This document shows positions 6,888 through 14,341 of a stretch of 33,064 bases of DNA, piece after piece. This stretch comes from Candidatus Nomurabacteria bacterium (GTDB taxonomy: Bacteria > Patescibacteriota > Minisyncoccia > Phycocordibacterales > UBA9973), in contig JANYAX010000028.1 in NCBI GenBank assembly GCA_025361085.1, positions 1 through 33,064 on the forward strand. The letters are read 5' to 3'. Below the pieces are notes generated by a model. The model was not told the DNA's origin, made no database searches, and saw only the letters and a program-made list of their open reading frames with translations. The position numbers were made by a program, and so were the translations under genes. How positions within the stretch are numbered: position 1 is the stretch's first letter; every line of letters starts with the position of its first letter.

Positions 6888-7934
6888 ATGAATTTACTTA
6901 TAATCATTTTCCTTGGAATACTTATTGTTTTAGTAATCGGGCTATTCTTCTTTATGAAAAAAGAACCCGCAAAAAATGATGACAACTCCGTTCAACTTTT
7001 ACTTACTCAAATAAACGAACTTTCTCGCACGATAGATAATAAGCTTGGAGAATCACAAAAAGAAATCAACCAGTCGATGCGTTTTCAATCGACTGAGACT
7101 TCGCGTATTATTGCCGATATTACCGAGAAGATTACTCGCCTCGATGAGACCAACAAACAAGTTGTTTCTTTTGCTGATCAACTTAAAAATTTGCAAGATA
7201 TACTAAAAAACCCAAAACAACGCGGAGTGCTCGGAGAATATTACCTAGAAACTTTGCTTAAGAATGTCATGCCTCCAGGCTCTTACCAAATGCAATATAC
7301 TTTTCCTGACGGAAATATTGTTGATGCTGTAGTTTTTGTTAAAGACAAAATAATACCAGTTGATTCTAAATTCTCTCTTGAGAATTACAACAGAATGTCA
7401 GAAGAGAAAGAACCAATGCGGAAAAAAGATTTAGCAAAGATTTTCGAAAATGATTTAAAAAATCGTATAGTCGAAACTTCAAAATATATACAGCAAGAAA
7501 ACAATACTATGGATTTTGCTTTTATGTTTATACCACATGAAGCTATTTATTATGACTTGCTAGTTGGAACAGTAGGTGCAAGTGGTGACGAAGCAGAAAA
7601 TCTAATACAAAGAGCTGCAAGTAAATACAAAGTCATTATCGTTTCTCCTACTTCATTCTTAGCATATCTGCAAACCGTCCTCCAAGGGTTGAAATCAATG
7701 CAAATAGAAGAAAGTGCAAAAGATATCGTCAAGAGAGTTGGCGAACTCGGAAAGCATTTAAAGAGTTATGAAGAGGTTCACCAAAAATTGGGTAACGCTA
7801 TCAGTACAGTCGTCAATCATTTCACAAAGTCTAATCATGAATTCAGAAAGATAGATAAAGACGTCATGCGTATCACTGGCGAAGCGATAGAGATAGAAAC
7901 TCTCGCTATCGAAAAACCACAAGAAGATGATTAA
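6888..7934 (+). CDS. rmuC: RmuC family DNA recombination protein
   Basis: A 348-residue RmuC protein, a membrane-anchored member of the PD-(D/E)XK nuclease superfamily thought to limit DNA rearrangements. One N-terminal membrane helix (residues 3-23) is followed by a coiled coil (about 30-110), then the RmuC domain with KNPKQRGVLGEYYLETLL, the nuclease-like core FPDGNIVDAVVFVKDKIIPVDSKFSLENY, and the conserved FMFIPHEAIYYDLL segment. Length is slightly shorter than proteobacterial RmuC. It is followed by a strong bidirectional terminator. Confidence 0.95.
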   Translation: MNLLIIIFLGILIVLVIGLFFFMKKEPAKNDDNSVQLLLTQINELSRTIDNKLGESQKEINQSMRFQSTETSRIIADITEKITRLDETNKQVVSFADQLKNLQDILKNPKQRGVLGEYYLETLLKNVMPPGSYQMQYTFPDGNIVDAVVFVKDKIIPVDSKFSLENYNRMSEEKEPMRKKDLAKIFENDLKNRIVETSKYIQQENNTMDFAFMFIPHEAIYYDLLVGTVGASGDEAENLIQRAASKYKVIIVSPTSFLAYLQTVLQGLKSMQIEESAKDIVKRVGELGKHLKSYEEVHQKLGNAISTVVNHFTKSNHEFRKIDKDVMRITGEAIEIETLAIEKPQEDD

Positions 7935-7936
7935 AG

Positions 7937-7976
7937 AATAAAACAAAAAACGCCGTATGGCGTTTTTTGTTTTATT
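7937..7976. terminator. Bidirectional terminator between rmuC and the Tyr-rich gene
   Basis: Perfect 18-bp arms (7937-7954 and 7959-7976) around a GTAT loop, with A and T tracts on either side of GGCG/CGCC. It can end transcription from both convergent genes. Confidence 0.9.
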
Positions 7977-8363
7977 TTAGCATCCAGGATAAGAGCAGTA
8001 ACCACTCCCTCTATTATAATTAGAACCACCTTGATAACCGAAATGATTATAATAACTACCATAAGAATATGCGGTTGGATTGTAATAAGAATTGTTATAA
8101 ACACCTTCGTTATAAGGATTATAACCTCTATACCCAACACTATAATTGTATGACGGATAAAAATATGAGTTTTGAAAACCATTATAATACAAACCCCCAC
8201 TGTAACCGTCAGTCACATAGTTGTAGTATGGGCTATAACTATTACCATAACCATAACCATAACCACTACTATAACCCCACGCAAAAGTAACACTTGGGGC
8301 CAATAAAAGCCCAAAACCCATTAATAATACAGATATTGAATACATAATTGTTGTTTTTTTCAT
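7977..8363 (-). CDS. Secreted Tyr/Gly/Asn-rich low-complexity protein
   Basis: The start at 8363 gives 128 residues beginning MKKTTIM; a nine-codon extension to 8390 looks unlikely because it precedes a normal signal peptide. The signal peptide spans about 28 residues (hydrophobic core SVLLMGFGLLLAP, cleavage near TFA-WGY). The mature part is almost entirely Tyr, Gly, Ser and Asn (repeats such as GYGYGYGNSYSPYYNY) and ends CSYPGC with two cysteines. I recognise no family. Similar composition occurs in adhesive, amyloid-like or cell-surface proteins, so a surface role is an inference. The stop codon lies in the shared terminator. Confidence 0.75.
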   Translation of the reverse strand: MKKTTIMYSISVLLMGFGLLLAPSVTFAWGYSSGYGYGYGNSYSPYYNYVTDGYSGGLYYNGFQNSYFYPSYNYSVGYRGYNPYNEGVYNNSYYNPTAYSYGSYYNHFGYQGGSNYNRGSGYCSYPGC

Positions 8364-8444
8364 AGCAAATACATTATAGACTTGATTCATGAAATGTCAA
8401 TGGGGGAAACAAACATTGAAACTTTTTATTTTTTATTCAATTCT

Positions 8445-8733
8445 TCAGCTTTTTTCTAAATACGAAGTAGAAATACCAGCTGCTATTGAGATGAATAATT
8501 TATTATTATAATGTTTACTAATTTCACCAATTAGTTCTTCAAAATTTTGTGGCTTCACGGCGAGAACGATAACATCTAAAACAATTAAAAGATCAATTAG
8601 CGACTCTGCATTTTCAATACCATTTTTTGTTTCTATTTTATTTTTATCAAAAACCAACACCAAATAGTAATTGGAGATTCTCTCTCAAATAGCTTTGCCC
8701 AATATTCCCAAATCCTATAATTCCGATTTTCAT
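8445..8733 (-). pseudogene. proC remnant (pyrroline-5-carboxylate reductase), frameshifted and truncated
   Basis: From the ATG at 8733 the reading begins KIGIIGFGNIGQS, the Rossmann NADP-binding motif of ProC, but hits a stop after about 28 codons. The continuation is in another frame from near 8663, with VIVLAVKPQNFEELI and LFISIAAGIS, both recognisable ProC motifs in the right order. The sequence then ends near residue 95 of an enzyme that is usually about 260 residues. One frameshift plus loss of the whole dimerisation domain argues for a pseudogene. No neighbouring proline biosynthesis genes are present. Confidence 0.72.
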
Positions 8734-8811
8734 TTATTTTTTTAATTTTTTATACAGAGTTCCTGTAAATGACAAAATCACTAGGTTTATATTATAACAA
8801 ATTTAATATAG

Positions 8812-8840
8812 TTGAAAAATAACTGTTTTTAATGTATCCT
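8812..8840 (+). promoter_or_regulatory. tRNA-Gln promoter
   Basis: TTGAAA (8812-8817), 17-base spacer, TATCCT (8835-8840), placed 16 bases before the tRNA 5' end. The layout matches the tRNA-Tyr promoter at 21443-21471. Confidence 0.65.
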
Positions 8841-8856
8841 ATAAGTGTTTAAATAT

Positions 8857-8927
8857 TTGGGGATCGTCTAATGGTAGGACAGCGGCCTTTGAAGCCGTTA
8901 ATTGGGGTTCGAATCCCTGTCCCCAAG
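8857..8927 (+). tRNA. tRNA-Gln(TTG)
   Basis: Cloverleaf with acceptor TTGGGGA/TCCCCAA, anticodon stem GCGGC/GCCGT, loop CTTTGAA with anticodon TTG, T loop TTCGAAT, discriminator G. CCA is not encoded (the sequence continues CAA). Two T-stem pairs are G-U. A structured element and a copy of its 3' end follow directly. Confidence 0.93.
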
Positions 8928-9066
8928 CAAAATTAAGCGAAGCGCAATTTTGCGTGGGAAGTGAATGAACTGCTTTATTCACGTCAGGGATTCGAGAGAC
9001 TTTTCCTTACCGAAGACGGGAAAGTACCCGCGACTGTAGGGCGAGAAATTCCCTGTCCCCAAGCAA
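8928..9066 (+). ncRNA. tRNA-Gln-linked structured element
   Basis: Homologous in layout to the element after tRNA-Lys. In order: a segment complementary to the tRNA 3' end and flank (AATTTTGCGTGGG, 8946-8958), a 9-bp hairpin with CTGC loop (8961-8982), CAGGGATTCGA (8985-8995), the exact reverse complement of the tRNA T loop and 3' T stem at 8909-8919, a second hairpin CTTTTCC/GGGAAAG (9000-9006 and 9018-9024), a conserved 22-base block ending GTAGGGCGAGA (9025-9046; 20 of 22 match the tRNA-Lys element), and a direct copy of the tRNA 3' end (9050-9066, 17 bases identical to 8914-8930). CAGGGA can pair either with the tRNA or with the copy. No gene is supported here. Confidence 0.6.
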
Positions 9067-9077
9067 TAAAACTGTGT

Positions 9078-9083
9078 TATACT
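9078..9083 (+). promoter_or_regulatory. -10 box of the AI-2E transporter gene
   Basis: TATACT with six bases to the ATG at 9090; no clear -35, which would fall in the copied tRNA 3' end. Confidence 0.45.
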
Positions 9084-9089
9084 ACATAT

Positions 9090-10106
9090 ATGCAAATAAC
9101 ATCGATAGAAAAAAATTTCTTGTTCGTATTATTATTGATAACTGTTATTATTACCCTCTTGATTTTTTATCCTTTCCTCGCGATGTTCATACTTGCAGTG
9201 GCTTTTGCTGTAATGCTCAAACCTATTTATCACTGGATCAAAAAAAACATTACGAGAAATCTTTCTGGCCTCGCATCTTTCTTAACCATAATACTATTCC
9301 TTGCATGTTTGTGTGTTCCCCTTTTCTTTATAGGTAAAGCAGTTTTCAACCAGACACAAAGTCTATATTTTAGTATTGCCAGTTCGGGAAGTTCGAATCA
9401 TTTTATAGAAACAATCAATTCATCTATAAACAAAATACTCCCTGACGGTTTCAGTTTTGATATTCATTCTAAAATAACTCAAATAGTTTCTTCTCTCTCG
9501 GGCAATCTAGCAAAATTCTTTTCTTCGACAGTCAATTCGATTGTTATGTTTGTTCTTATGATATTTACTCTTTTCTATCTGTTGAAAGATGGAGAAAAAT
9601 GGGAAAGAGAATTTATAAATATCTTTCCACTTTCAGACAATAATATAAAAGAGATACTCTTCAATCTTAAAAAATCAATTAACAAAATTTTCAAGGGTTC
9701 ATTCATCATCGCGATTGCGCAAGCAATTTTGGCGTGGGTAGGATTCGTCTTCTTTGGTGTTCCAAACGCCATTATCTGGGCTATTTGTGCTGGTCTTGCA
9801 TCATTCATTCCTACAATCGGGACTTCAGTAGTTACTGTGCCAGCAATACTATTTTTGTTCTTTACTGGGATGCCACTACACGCACTCGGGCTTCTCATCT
9901 GGTCAATCATAATTGTCGGAACAGTTGATAATATCTTGAGCCCATACATTATTTCGAAAGATACGCCAATCCCTTCTCTCTTTATTCTTTTTGCAATCCT
10001 GGGTTCAGTGACATTGATGGGGCCACTTGGGATACTAATTGGCCCACTCGTCTTAAGTTTACTTTATAGTTTAGTTTCTATTTATAAAAAAGAAATTAGA
10101 GGTTAA
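9090..10106 (+). CDS. AI-2E/PerM family transporter
   Basis: A 338-residue polytopic membrane protein of the AI-2E (PerM/YdiK) family, which includes putative exporters and Na+/H+ antiporter-like proteins; the substrate here is unknown. About seven to eight hydrophobic segments are visible: two at the N-terminus, a soluble region around residues 85-140, a helix near 145-165 followed by FYLLKDGEKW, and the conserved C-terminal block (NAIIWAICAGLASFIPTIG, DNILSPYII, GPLGILIGPLVLSLLYSL). The frame is open back to 8961 but that part is the tRNA-linked element, so I start at the ATG at 9090. The stop overlaps the convergent flavoprotein gene by four bases. Confidence 0.88.
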   Translation: MQITSIEKNFLFVLLLITVIITLLIFYPFLAMFILAVAFAVMLKPIYHWIKKNITRNLSGLASFLTIILFLACLCVPLFFIGKAVFNQTQSLYFSIASSGSSNHFIETINSSINKILPDGFSFDIHSKITQIVSSLSGNLAKFFSSTVNSIVMFVLMIFTLFYLLKDGEKWEREFINIFPLSDNNIKEILFNLKKSINKIFKGSFIIAIAQAILAWVGFVFFGVPNAIIWAICAGLASFIPTIGTSVVTVPAILFLFFTGMPLHALGLLIWSIIIVGTVDNILSPYIISKDTPIPSLFILFAILGSVTLMGPLGILIGPLVLSLLYSLVSIYKKEIRG

Positions 10107-11386
10107 ACAGAAATTCCTGCTATATACCCCGTCGTCCAACAAATCTGAAGAGAGTATCCTCCAGAGTTACGATTGATATGTAATAAATCTCCAGTGATAT
10201 ATAAGTTCGAAATTTTTTTCGAACACATAGTTTTCATATTTATTTCTTTGAGTGTTACTCCCCCGTCGACAACAACCGCTCGATAAAGACCCATCAAACC
10301 GTCTACAGACATCGGCAACGCTTTCAACAAGTCAACAATCTTTCTTCTATCTTCTTTTGTTATGCTATGAACTTTTGTTTCTAAATCAATAAAATCTATT
10401 ATCTCGAGAAAAGCATTCGCCATACCATCTGGCACAATTTCTTTTATTATTGTTTTTAATATTTTATTTTTATTCTGATCAAAAACTTTTATAATTCTTT
10501 TTTCTAAATCACTTATCGTTGTATCTGGATAAAGATCAATATTTGCCGTAACTACACCCTTATCGAGAAGTGTTTTTATATTTTTTGCACTATTTAAGAT
10601 AAGGGGGCCGGAAATGCCAAAATGTGTAAAAAGTATTTTGCCAGTTTTAGAAAATTGTTTCTTGCCTACATGCGCAGGTAGGCCATCTAAAAAGAAAGTA
10701 ATTTTCATAAAAGATAAAGACACCCCGGCAAGATTTTTGACCCAATCCTCATGAATAGCGACTGGGACAATATCGGGAGTAGGGTCTTTGACCGTGTGGC
10801 CCAATTCTTTCAAGAATCGAAAACCGTCGCCAGTCGAGCCAGTTTCTGGGTGTGACATTCCACCAGTTGCAAGTACAAAAGATTTCGCTGAGAAATTACC
10901 TTGATTCGTTTCAACGCTCACAATTTTACCCGCATGGTAATTAATACCTGTTATCACGCAATTCTGCTTCAATACTGCTTTGTTTTTTATTAATTCTTTA
11001 TGAAGAACATTGAAAACATCTTCAGCTTTTTCAGTTACTGGAAATACGCGATTGCGAGCTTGCGTCACAAGAGGCAACCCTCGAGATTCAAAATATTGAA
11101 ATGTATCTTTAACTCCAAAAATCGAAAACGGCGAATATAAAAATGGCGCACCCTCACCATAAACTGCGAGCATTTTATGAATATCGGGTTCGTTGTTTGT
11201 AATGTTGCATCTTCCTCCACCAGTGATCTTCAATTTCTCTCCAGCATTTTTATTTTTATCTAAAATGAGTACTGACAATCCACGAGCCGAGGCAACTGCT
11301 CCAGCCATGAGACCCGAAGCACCTCCGCCCATTATTATTACATCCCAAATAGTATTTTGCTGTTTATTTATTTTTATTTTCGGCAT
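10103..11386 (-). CDS. HI0933-family NAD(P)/FAD-dependent oxidoreductase
   Basis: A 427-residue flavoprotein of the HI0933/BaiN family, whose members are FAD-binding reductases of mostly uncertain substrate. The FAD-binding GGGASGLMAG motif lies near residues 20-29, followed by the family signature GEKLKITGGGRCNITN, FVLATGGMSHPETGSTGDG, FTHFGISGP, and the C-terminal ITGDLLHINRNSGGYSLQICWTTG. A six-residue insertion LPAHVG at 236-241 is encoded by an 18-bp palindrome, between a conserved Gly and KKQFSKTG. It overlaps dnaX by 23 bases and is probably translated from the same mRNA. Confidence 0.93.
   Translation of the reverse strand: MPKIKINKQQNTIWDVIIMGGGASGLMAGAVASARGLSVLILDKNKNAGEKLKITGGGRCNITNNEPDIHKMLAVYGEGAPFLYSPFSIFGVKDTFQYFESRGLPLVTQARNRVFPVTEKAEDVFNVLHKELIKNKAVLKQNCVITGINYHAGKIVSVETNQGNFSAKSFVLATGGMSHPETGSTGDGFRFLKELGHTVKDPTPDIVPVAIHEDWVKNLAGVSLSFMKITFFLDGLPAHVGKKQFSKTGKILFTHFGISGPLILNSAKNIKTLLDKGVVTANIDLYPDTTISDLEKRIIKVFDQNKNKILKTIIKEIVPDGMANAFLEIIDFIDLETKVHSITKEDRRKIVDLLKALPMSVDGLMGLYRAVVVDGGVTLKEINMKTMCSKKISNLYITGDLLHINRNSGGYSLQICWTTGYIAGISV
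10665..10682 (-). repeat. In-frame 18-bp palindrome, copy 3 (flavoprotein gene)
   Basis: On the coding strand CCTACCTGCGCATGTAGG, with eight of nine pairs and one compensated pair (A4-T15) relative to the consensus. It encodes LPAHVG in the same frame as copies 1 and 4. Confidence 0.75.
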
Positions 11387-12431
11387 TAAGGATTTTGATT
11401 AACGCAAGCTCAAGCGGTAATTCACTGATTACTGTGTTTCGTAGGGATTGATATGCTTCGAGTAAAATAGAAAGTGTCGATGATGATATGTATTCTGGCT
11501 TTGTGGAAATTAATTTTATTAAATATTCTAAATCACGTTCATTGATAGCATTTTCAATTGACTTCTTCATGTTTGGTACATAGCGCAACATGAGTGCATA
11601 CCTAAGTTTGTAAAGAATCATTTTAATATAGACTCCCATATCGATATTTTGACTCACCGCTTTCTCGATCGATGAGAAACCTTTTTCAATATCATTTGTA
11701 GCAAGTGCATCCAAAAAATTATCTACGAGTTTAGTATTTGGCGCCCCTGTAATTTCTTCAATTTCAGCAATATAGATAACTTTGTCTTTTGAAAATGAAA
11801 TAACTTTCTGCAAAGTTCCAAGCGCATCACGGAAAGCTCCATCGGCAAGAAGGGCGATAAGTTCGGCTCCACCTTCTTCGAGTTTATAACCTTCTTTTTT
11901 TGCTACGTTTGTCACAACTTGTGAAAGAATCGCATCATTGGGCTTTTTGAAGGTAAAACTTTGGCAACGTGAAATTATTGTTTCTGGAATTTTTTCGAGT
12001 TCGGTTGTTGCTAGAATAAATATCACGTGTTCTGGCGGCTCTTCAATAGTTTTCAGAAGTGCATTCCATGCTTCTTTTGTGAACATGTGAACTTCATCGA
12101 GAATATATATTTTATATTTTGAATCAAAAGGCAAAGTGCGGATATTTTCATTTATTTCTCTGATATCATCAATACCACGATTACTTGCTGCATCCATTTC
12201 ATAAATGTCATTCACCGACGTTCCAAGCTCACGAGCAATTATCCGAGCAATGGTTGTTTTCCCTGTACCTCGAGGGCCACAAAGAAGATAAGCATGCGCT
12301 ACTTTACCGGCCTTTAAACTGCCAGATATAGCCCTGACAATATGATCCTGCCCAATAACCTCACCCCAAGTTTCTGGGCGATACTTACGATATAGTGCGA
12401 TATTTGAATCTTTTTCTTTCATGTTAGCCAT
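11364..12431 (-). CDS. dnaX: DNA polymerase III gamma/tau-type clamp-loader ATPase, minimal
   Basis: A 355-residue DnaX homologue, the AAA+ subunit that loads the sliding clamp. Walker A GPRGTGKTT at 52-60, Walker B ILDEVHMF near 109-116, sensor 1 ILATTELEKIP and the SRCQSF arginine-finger motif are present, followed by the helical lid and collar domain. Two parts of classic DnaX are missing: the four-cysteine zinc module normally between Walker A and EIDAASN (here only a few residues precede EMDAASN), and the long tau tail that binds helicase and polymerase. The next gene downstream is the flavoprotein, overlapping by 23 bases. Confidence 0.93.
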   Translation of the reverse strand: MANMKEKDSNIALYRKYRPETWGEVIGQDHIVRAISGSLKAGKVAHAYLLCGPRGTGKTTIARIIARELGTSVNDIYEMDAASNRGIDDIREINENIRTLPFDSKYKIYILDEVHMFTKEAWNALLKTIEEPPEHVIFILATTELEKIPETIISRCQSFTFKKPNDAILSQVVTNVAKKEGYKLEEGGAELIALLADGAFRDALGTLQKVISFSKDKVIYIAEIEEITGAPNTKLVDNFLDALATNDIEKGFSSIEKAVSQNIDMGVYIKMILYKLRYALMLRYVPNMKKSIENAINERDLEYLIKLISTKPEYISSSTLSILLEAYQSLRNTVISELPLELALIKILNAENKNK

Positions 12432-12446
12432 TATATCATTTCAATA

Positions 12447-13469
12447 TTATTTTGTCTTTTGTAAAAATTCTTTTACTATTTTTTCTACCTCTTTTGCATT
12501 TTTGGTTTCCATGAGCTTCATACGGAGTTCTTTGGCTCCATCCCTGCCTTCGCAGGCAGGAAAACCATTCACATACGCCTTGTAATGCTTTTTCATAACT
12601 GCAAAATTTCTATGTTTACCTAAAAGTTTCTCAAATAATTTCGTATGTTCGAGCATAACTTTAAGACGTTTAGTTAAAAAATCTCGCCCTTCGCTCTTAC
12701 TCAGGACATTTTTGTTTTTATGTAAAGATGCAAACAAAAATGGATTACCAAATATACCACGGCCGATCATGATTCCATCGCAACCAGTTTCTTTCCACTT
12801 CCTCCTACCATCGTCAATGTCTACGACATCACCGTTTCCAATTATTTTAGTTGTGACTTTCATTTCATTTCGAATCTCTACTACCCTCTTTACATAATCC
12901 CACTTAGCAGGAACTTTCGACATTTCTTTGCGAGTTCGAGCATGAATAGTAAGCGCATCAATTTTTTGAGAAAGTAAAAATGGAATCCATTCTTCGAGCT
13001 GGCTTTTATTGTAACCGACGCGAGTTTTTACAGATATAGATATTTGTTTCCCGGAATCTCTTATACCATCTTTAACAGCCTCTATTATCTCTCCAGCTTT
13101 TTCCATACTCTTCATCATAGCAGCGCCAGCACCTTGACCCTCTACTGAACGATCTGGGCAACCCATATTGATATCGATACCATCAAAACCAAGCGAGGCA
13201 ACATATTTTGCCGCTTGGCGCATTTTCGTCGGGTTCGAAGAAAAAAGTTGCGCGACAATTGGTTTTTCTTTTTTAGAATAAATTAAATTATCTTTTAAAA
13301 TTTCTCTTCCTTTACTTGTGAGCCCGTCTGCTGAAACAAACTCTGTCCATAAAACATCTGGTTTACCATACTTTGTAATAATACGACGAAAGGCGGCGTC
13401 CGTGACATCGGCCATCGGCGCTAAGCAAAAAAAGGGCTTCGGTAATTTTTCCCAGAAATTTTTCATCAC
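12447..13469 (-). CDS. dus: tRNA-dihydrouridine synthase
   Basis: A 340-residue Dus flavoenzyme that reduces uridine to dihydrouridine in the tRNA D loop. It shows the TIM-barrel start FFCLAPMADVTDAAFR, the catalytic-cysteine motif DINMGCP (Cys104), KTRVGYN, LTIHARTR, GNGDV and GIMIGRGIFGNPF (FMN phosphate binding), and the C-terminal helical domain with MKKHYKAYVNGF. Residues 304-309 (PACEGR) come from an 18-bp palindrome inserted between GF and DGAKELR. The start overlaps the stop of the ftsQ-like gene (ATGA), showing translational coupling. Confidence 0.95.
   Translation of the reverse strand: MMKNFWEKLPKPFFCLAPMADVTDAAFRRIITKYGKPDVLWTEFVSADGLTSKGREILKDNLIYSKKEKPIVAQLFSSNPTKMRQAAKYVASLGFDGIDINMGCPDRSVEGQGAGAAMMKSMEKAGEIIEAVKDGIRDSGKQISISVKTRVGYNKSQLEEWIPFLLSQKIDALTIHARTRKEMSKVPAKWDYVKRVVEIRNEMKVTTKIIGNGDVVDIDDGRRKWKETGCDGIMIGRGIFGNPFLFASLHKNKNVLSKSEGRDFLTKRLKVMLEHTKLFEKLLGKHRNFAVMKKHYKAYVNGFPACEGRDGAKELRMKLMETKNAKEVEKIVKEFLQKTK
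12543..12560 (-). repeat. In-frame 18-bp palindrome, copy 2 (dus)
   Basis: On the coding strand CCTGCCTGCGAAGGCAGG, one change from the consensus. It is read CCT-GCC-TGC-GAA-GGC-AGG (PACEGR), a different phase from the other three copies but still six whole codons. Confidence 0.8.
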
Positions 13470-14332
13470 TGAAACTTATATAAAACCTTATTTTTAAACC
13501 TTAAATCTATATATAAGAGAGTATTATACTTCCCATTTATTTCACCTGCAAATTCTGATTTCTTCATGGCGAGTGATAAATTATCAAATATCACGGCCAA
13601 ATCATTTTCACTCTTAAAAATAATTCTTGGGGCAGTATCATTTACTCCATGGTCTAAATACAATGAATGTGTGCCATCTTGTTCAACTATAAGATACGTT
13701 GGTTTGAAACCAAGCGAAGTCACTCCATCGACAAATCTCACAAGCTCGTGGAAATGCCCTATACTAGTCATTTGTTTACCTAGTGGGTTCTCGCTCCCAT
13801 CTACAATTGCCATATAATATTTGAAATAAACGTTACCCGAAAAGTATGGGGCTTTATCAAAAATGAGACCGTCATTATTTAAAAAATAACAATTCTCACC
13901 GACATTTTTTTTATCTTCTGGGATTTTCACCCCGCAGTAAAGATACGAACCAACCCGTTCAGTAATATTTATTTTGAGTGTCTTCAATCCATCCCGCGAA
14001 ACAGAAAGTGATTCGATTCTAGGAAAGTTTAAAATCAAATTATTATATATTTTCTTGTGTGGATATATGAAGCTATTTGATCTTGCAAATAGATGCAAAT
14101 ATCTCCCGCCGATATCTTGGTTAATTTCTTTTATCACTTTATCTTGATCGATAATATGTGTTCCTTCTACTACGATTTTATCTATAACAATATGTTTCTC
14201 ATTAGAAAAAAATGCAAGTGCCCCTACTATGGAAATAAAAAGTAAGAAAAAAAGAACACCCAACCTTATTCTACGAATACGACGGTTACGACGAATTTCT
14301 ATAATACGTGGAGATGTTGGTATATCTTTCAT
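13466..14332 (-). CDS. ftsQ: FtsQ/DivIB-like cell division protein
   Basis: A 288-residue bitopic membrane protein. The N-terminus is basic and cytoplasmic (RRNRRIRRIR), one membrane helix spans about residues 23-43, and a POTRA-like domain follows (VIDKIVVEGTHIIDQDKVIKEI), typical of FtsQ/DivIB, which scaffolds septal wall synthesis with FtsL and FtsB. The C-terminus ends YIDLRFKNKVLYKFQ, the common FtsQ ending. Sequence identity in this family is low, so the call rests on the architecture. It lies nine bases after serS and overlaps dus by four. Confidence 0.78.
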   Translation of the reverse strand: MKDIPTSPRIIEIRRNRRIRRIRLGVLFFLLFISIVGALAFFSNEKHIVIDKIVVEGTHIIDQDKVIKEINQDIGGRYLHLFARSNSFIYPHKKIYNNLILNFPRIESLSVSRDGLKTLKINITERVGSYLYCGVKIPEDKKNVGENCYFLNNDGLIFDKAPYFSGNVYFKYYMAIVDGSENPLGKQMTSIGHFHELVRFVDGVTSLGFKPTYLIVEQDGTHSLYLDHGVNDTAPRIIFKSENDLAVIFDNLSLAMKKSEFAGEINGKYNTLLYIDLRFKNKVLYKFQ

Positions 14333-14341
14333 TATTTTATT

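Noticed and set aside
7931-8200. 89-codon minus-strand frame and a plus-strand frame over the Tyr-rich gene
   Set aside because: Both are shadows of the low-complexity coding sequence with signal peptide.
8961-9089. N-terminal extension of the AI-2E transporter
   Set aside because: It translates the tRNA-linked structured element and a copied tRNA end; the family start fits the ATG at 9090.
12670-12690. Third copy of the conserved block of the tRNA-linked element (TCTCGCCCT)
   Set aside because: Only nine bases match, inside dus coding sequence with no other element parts.
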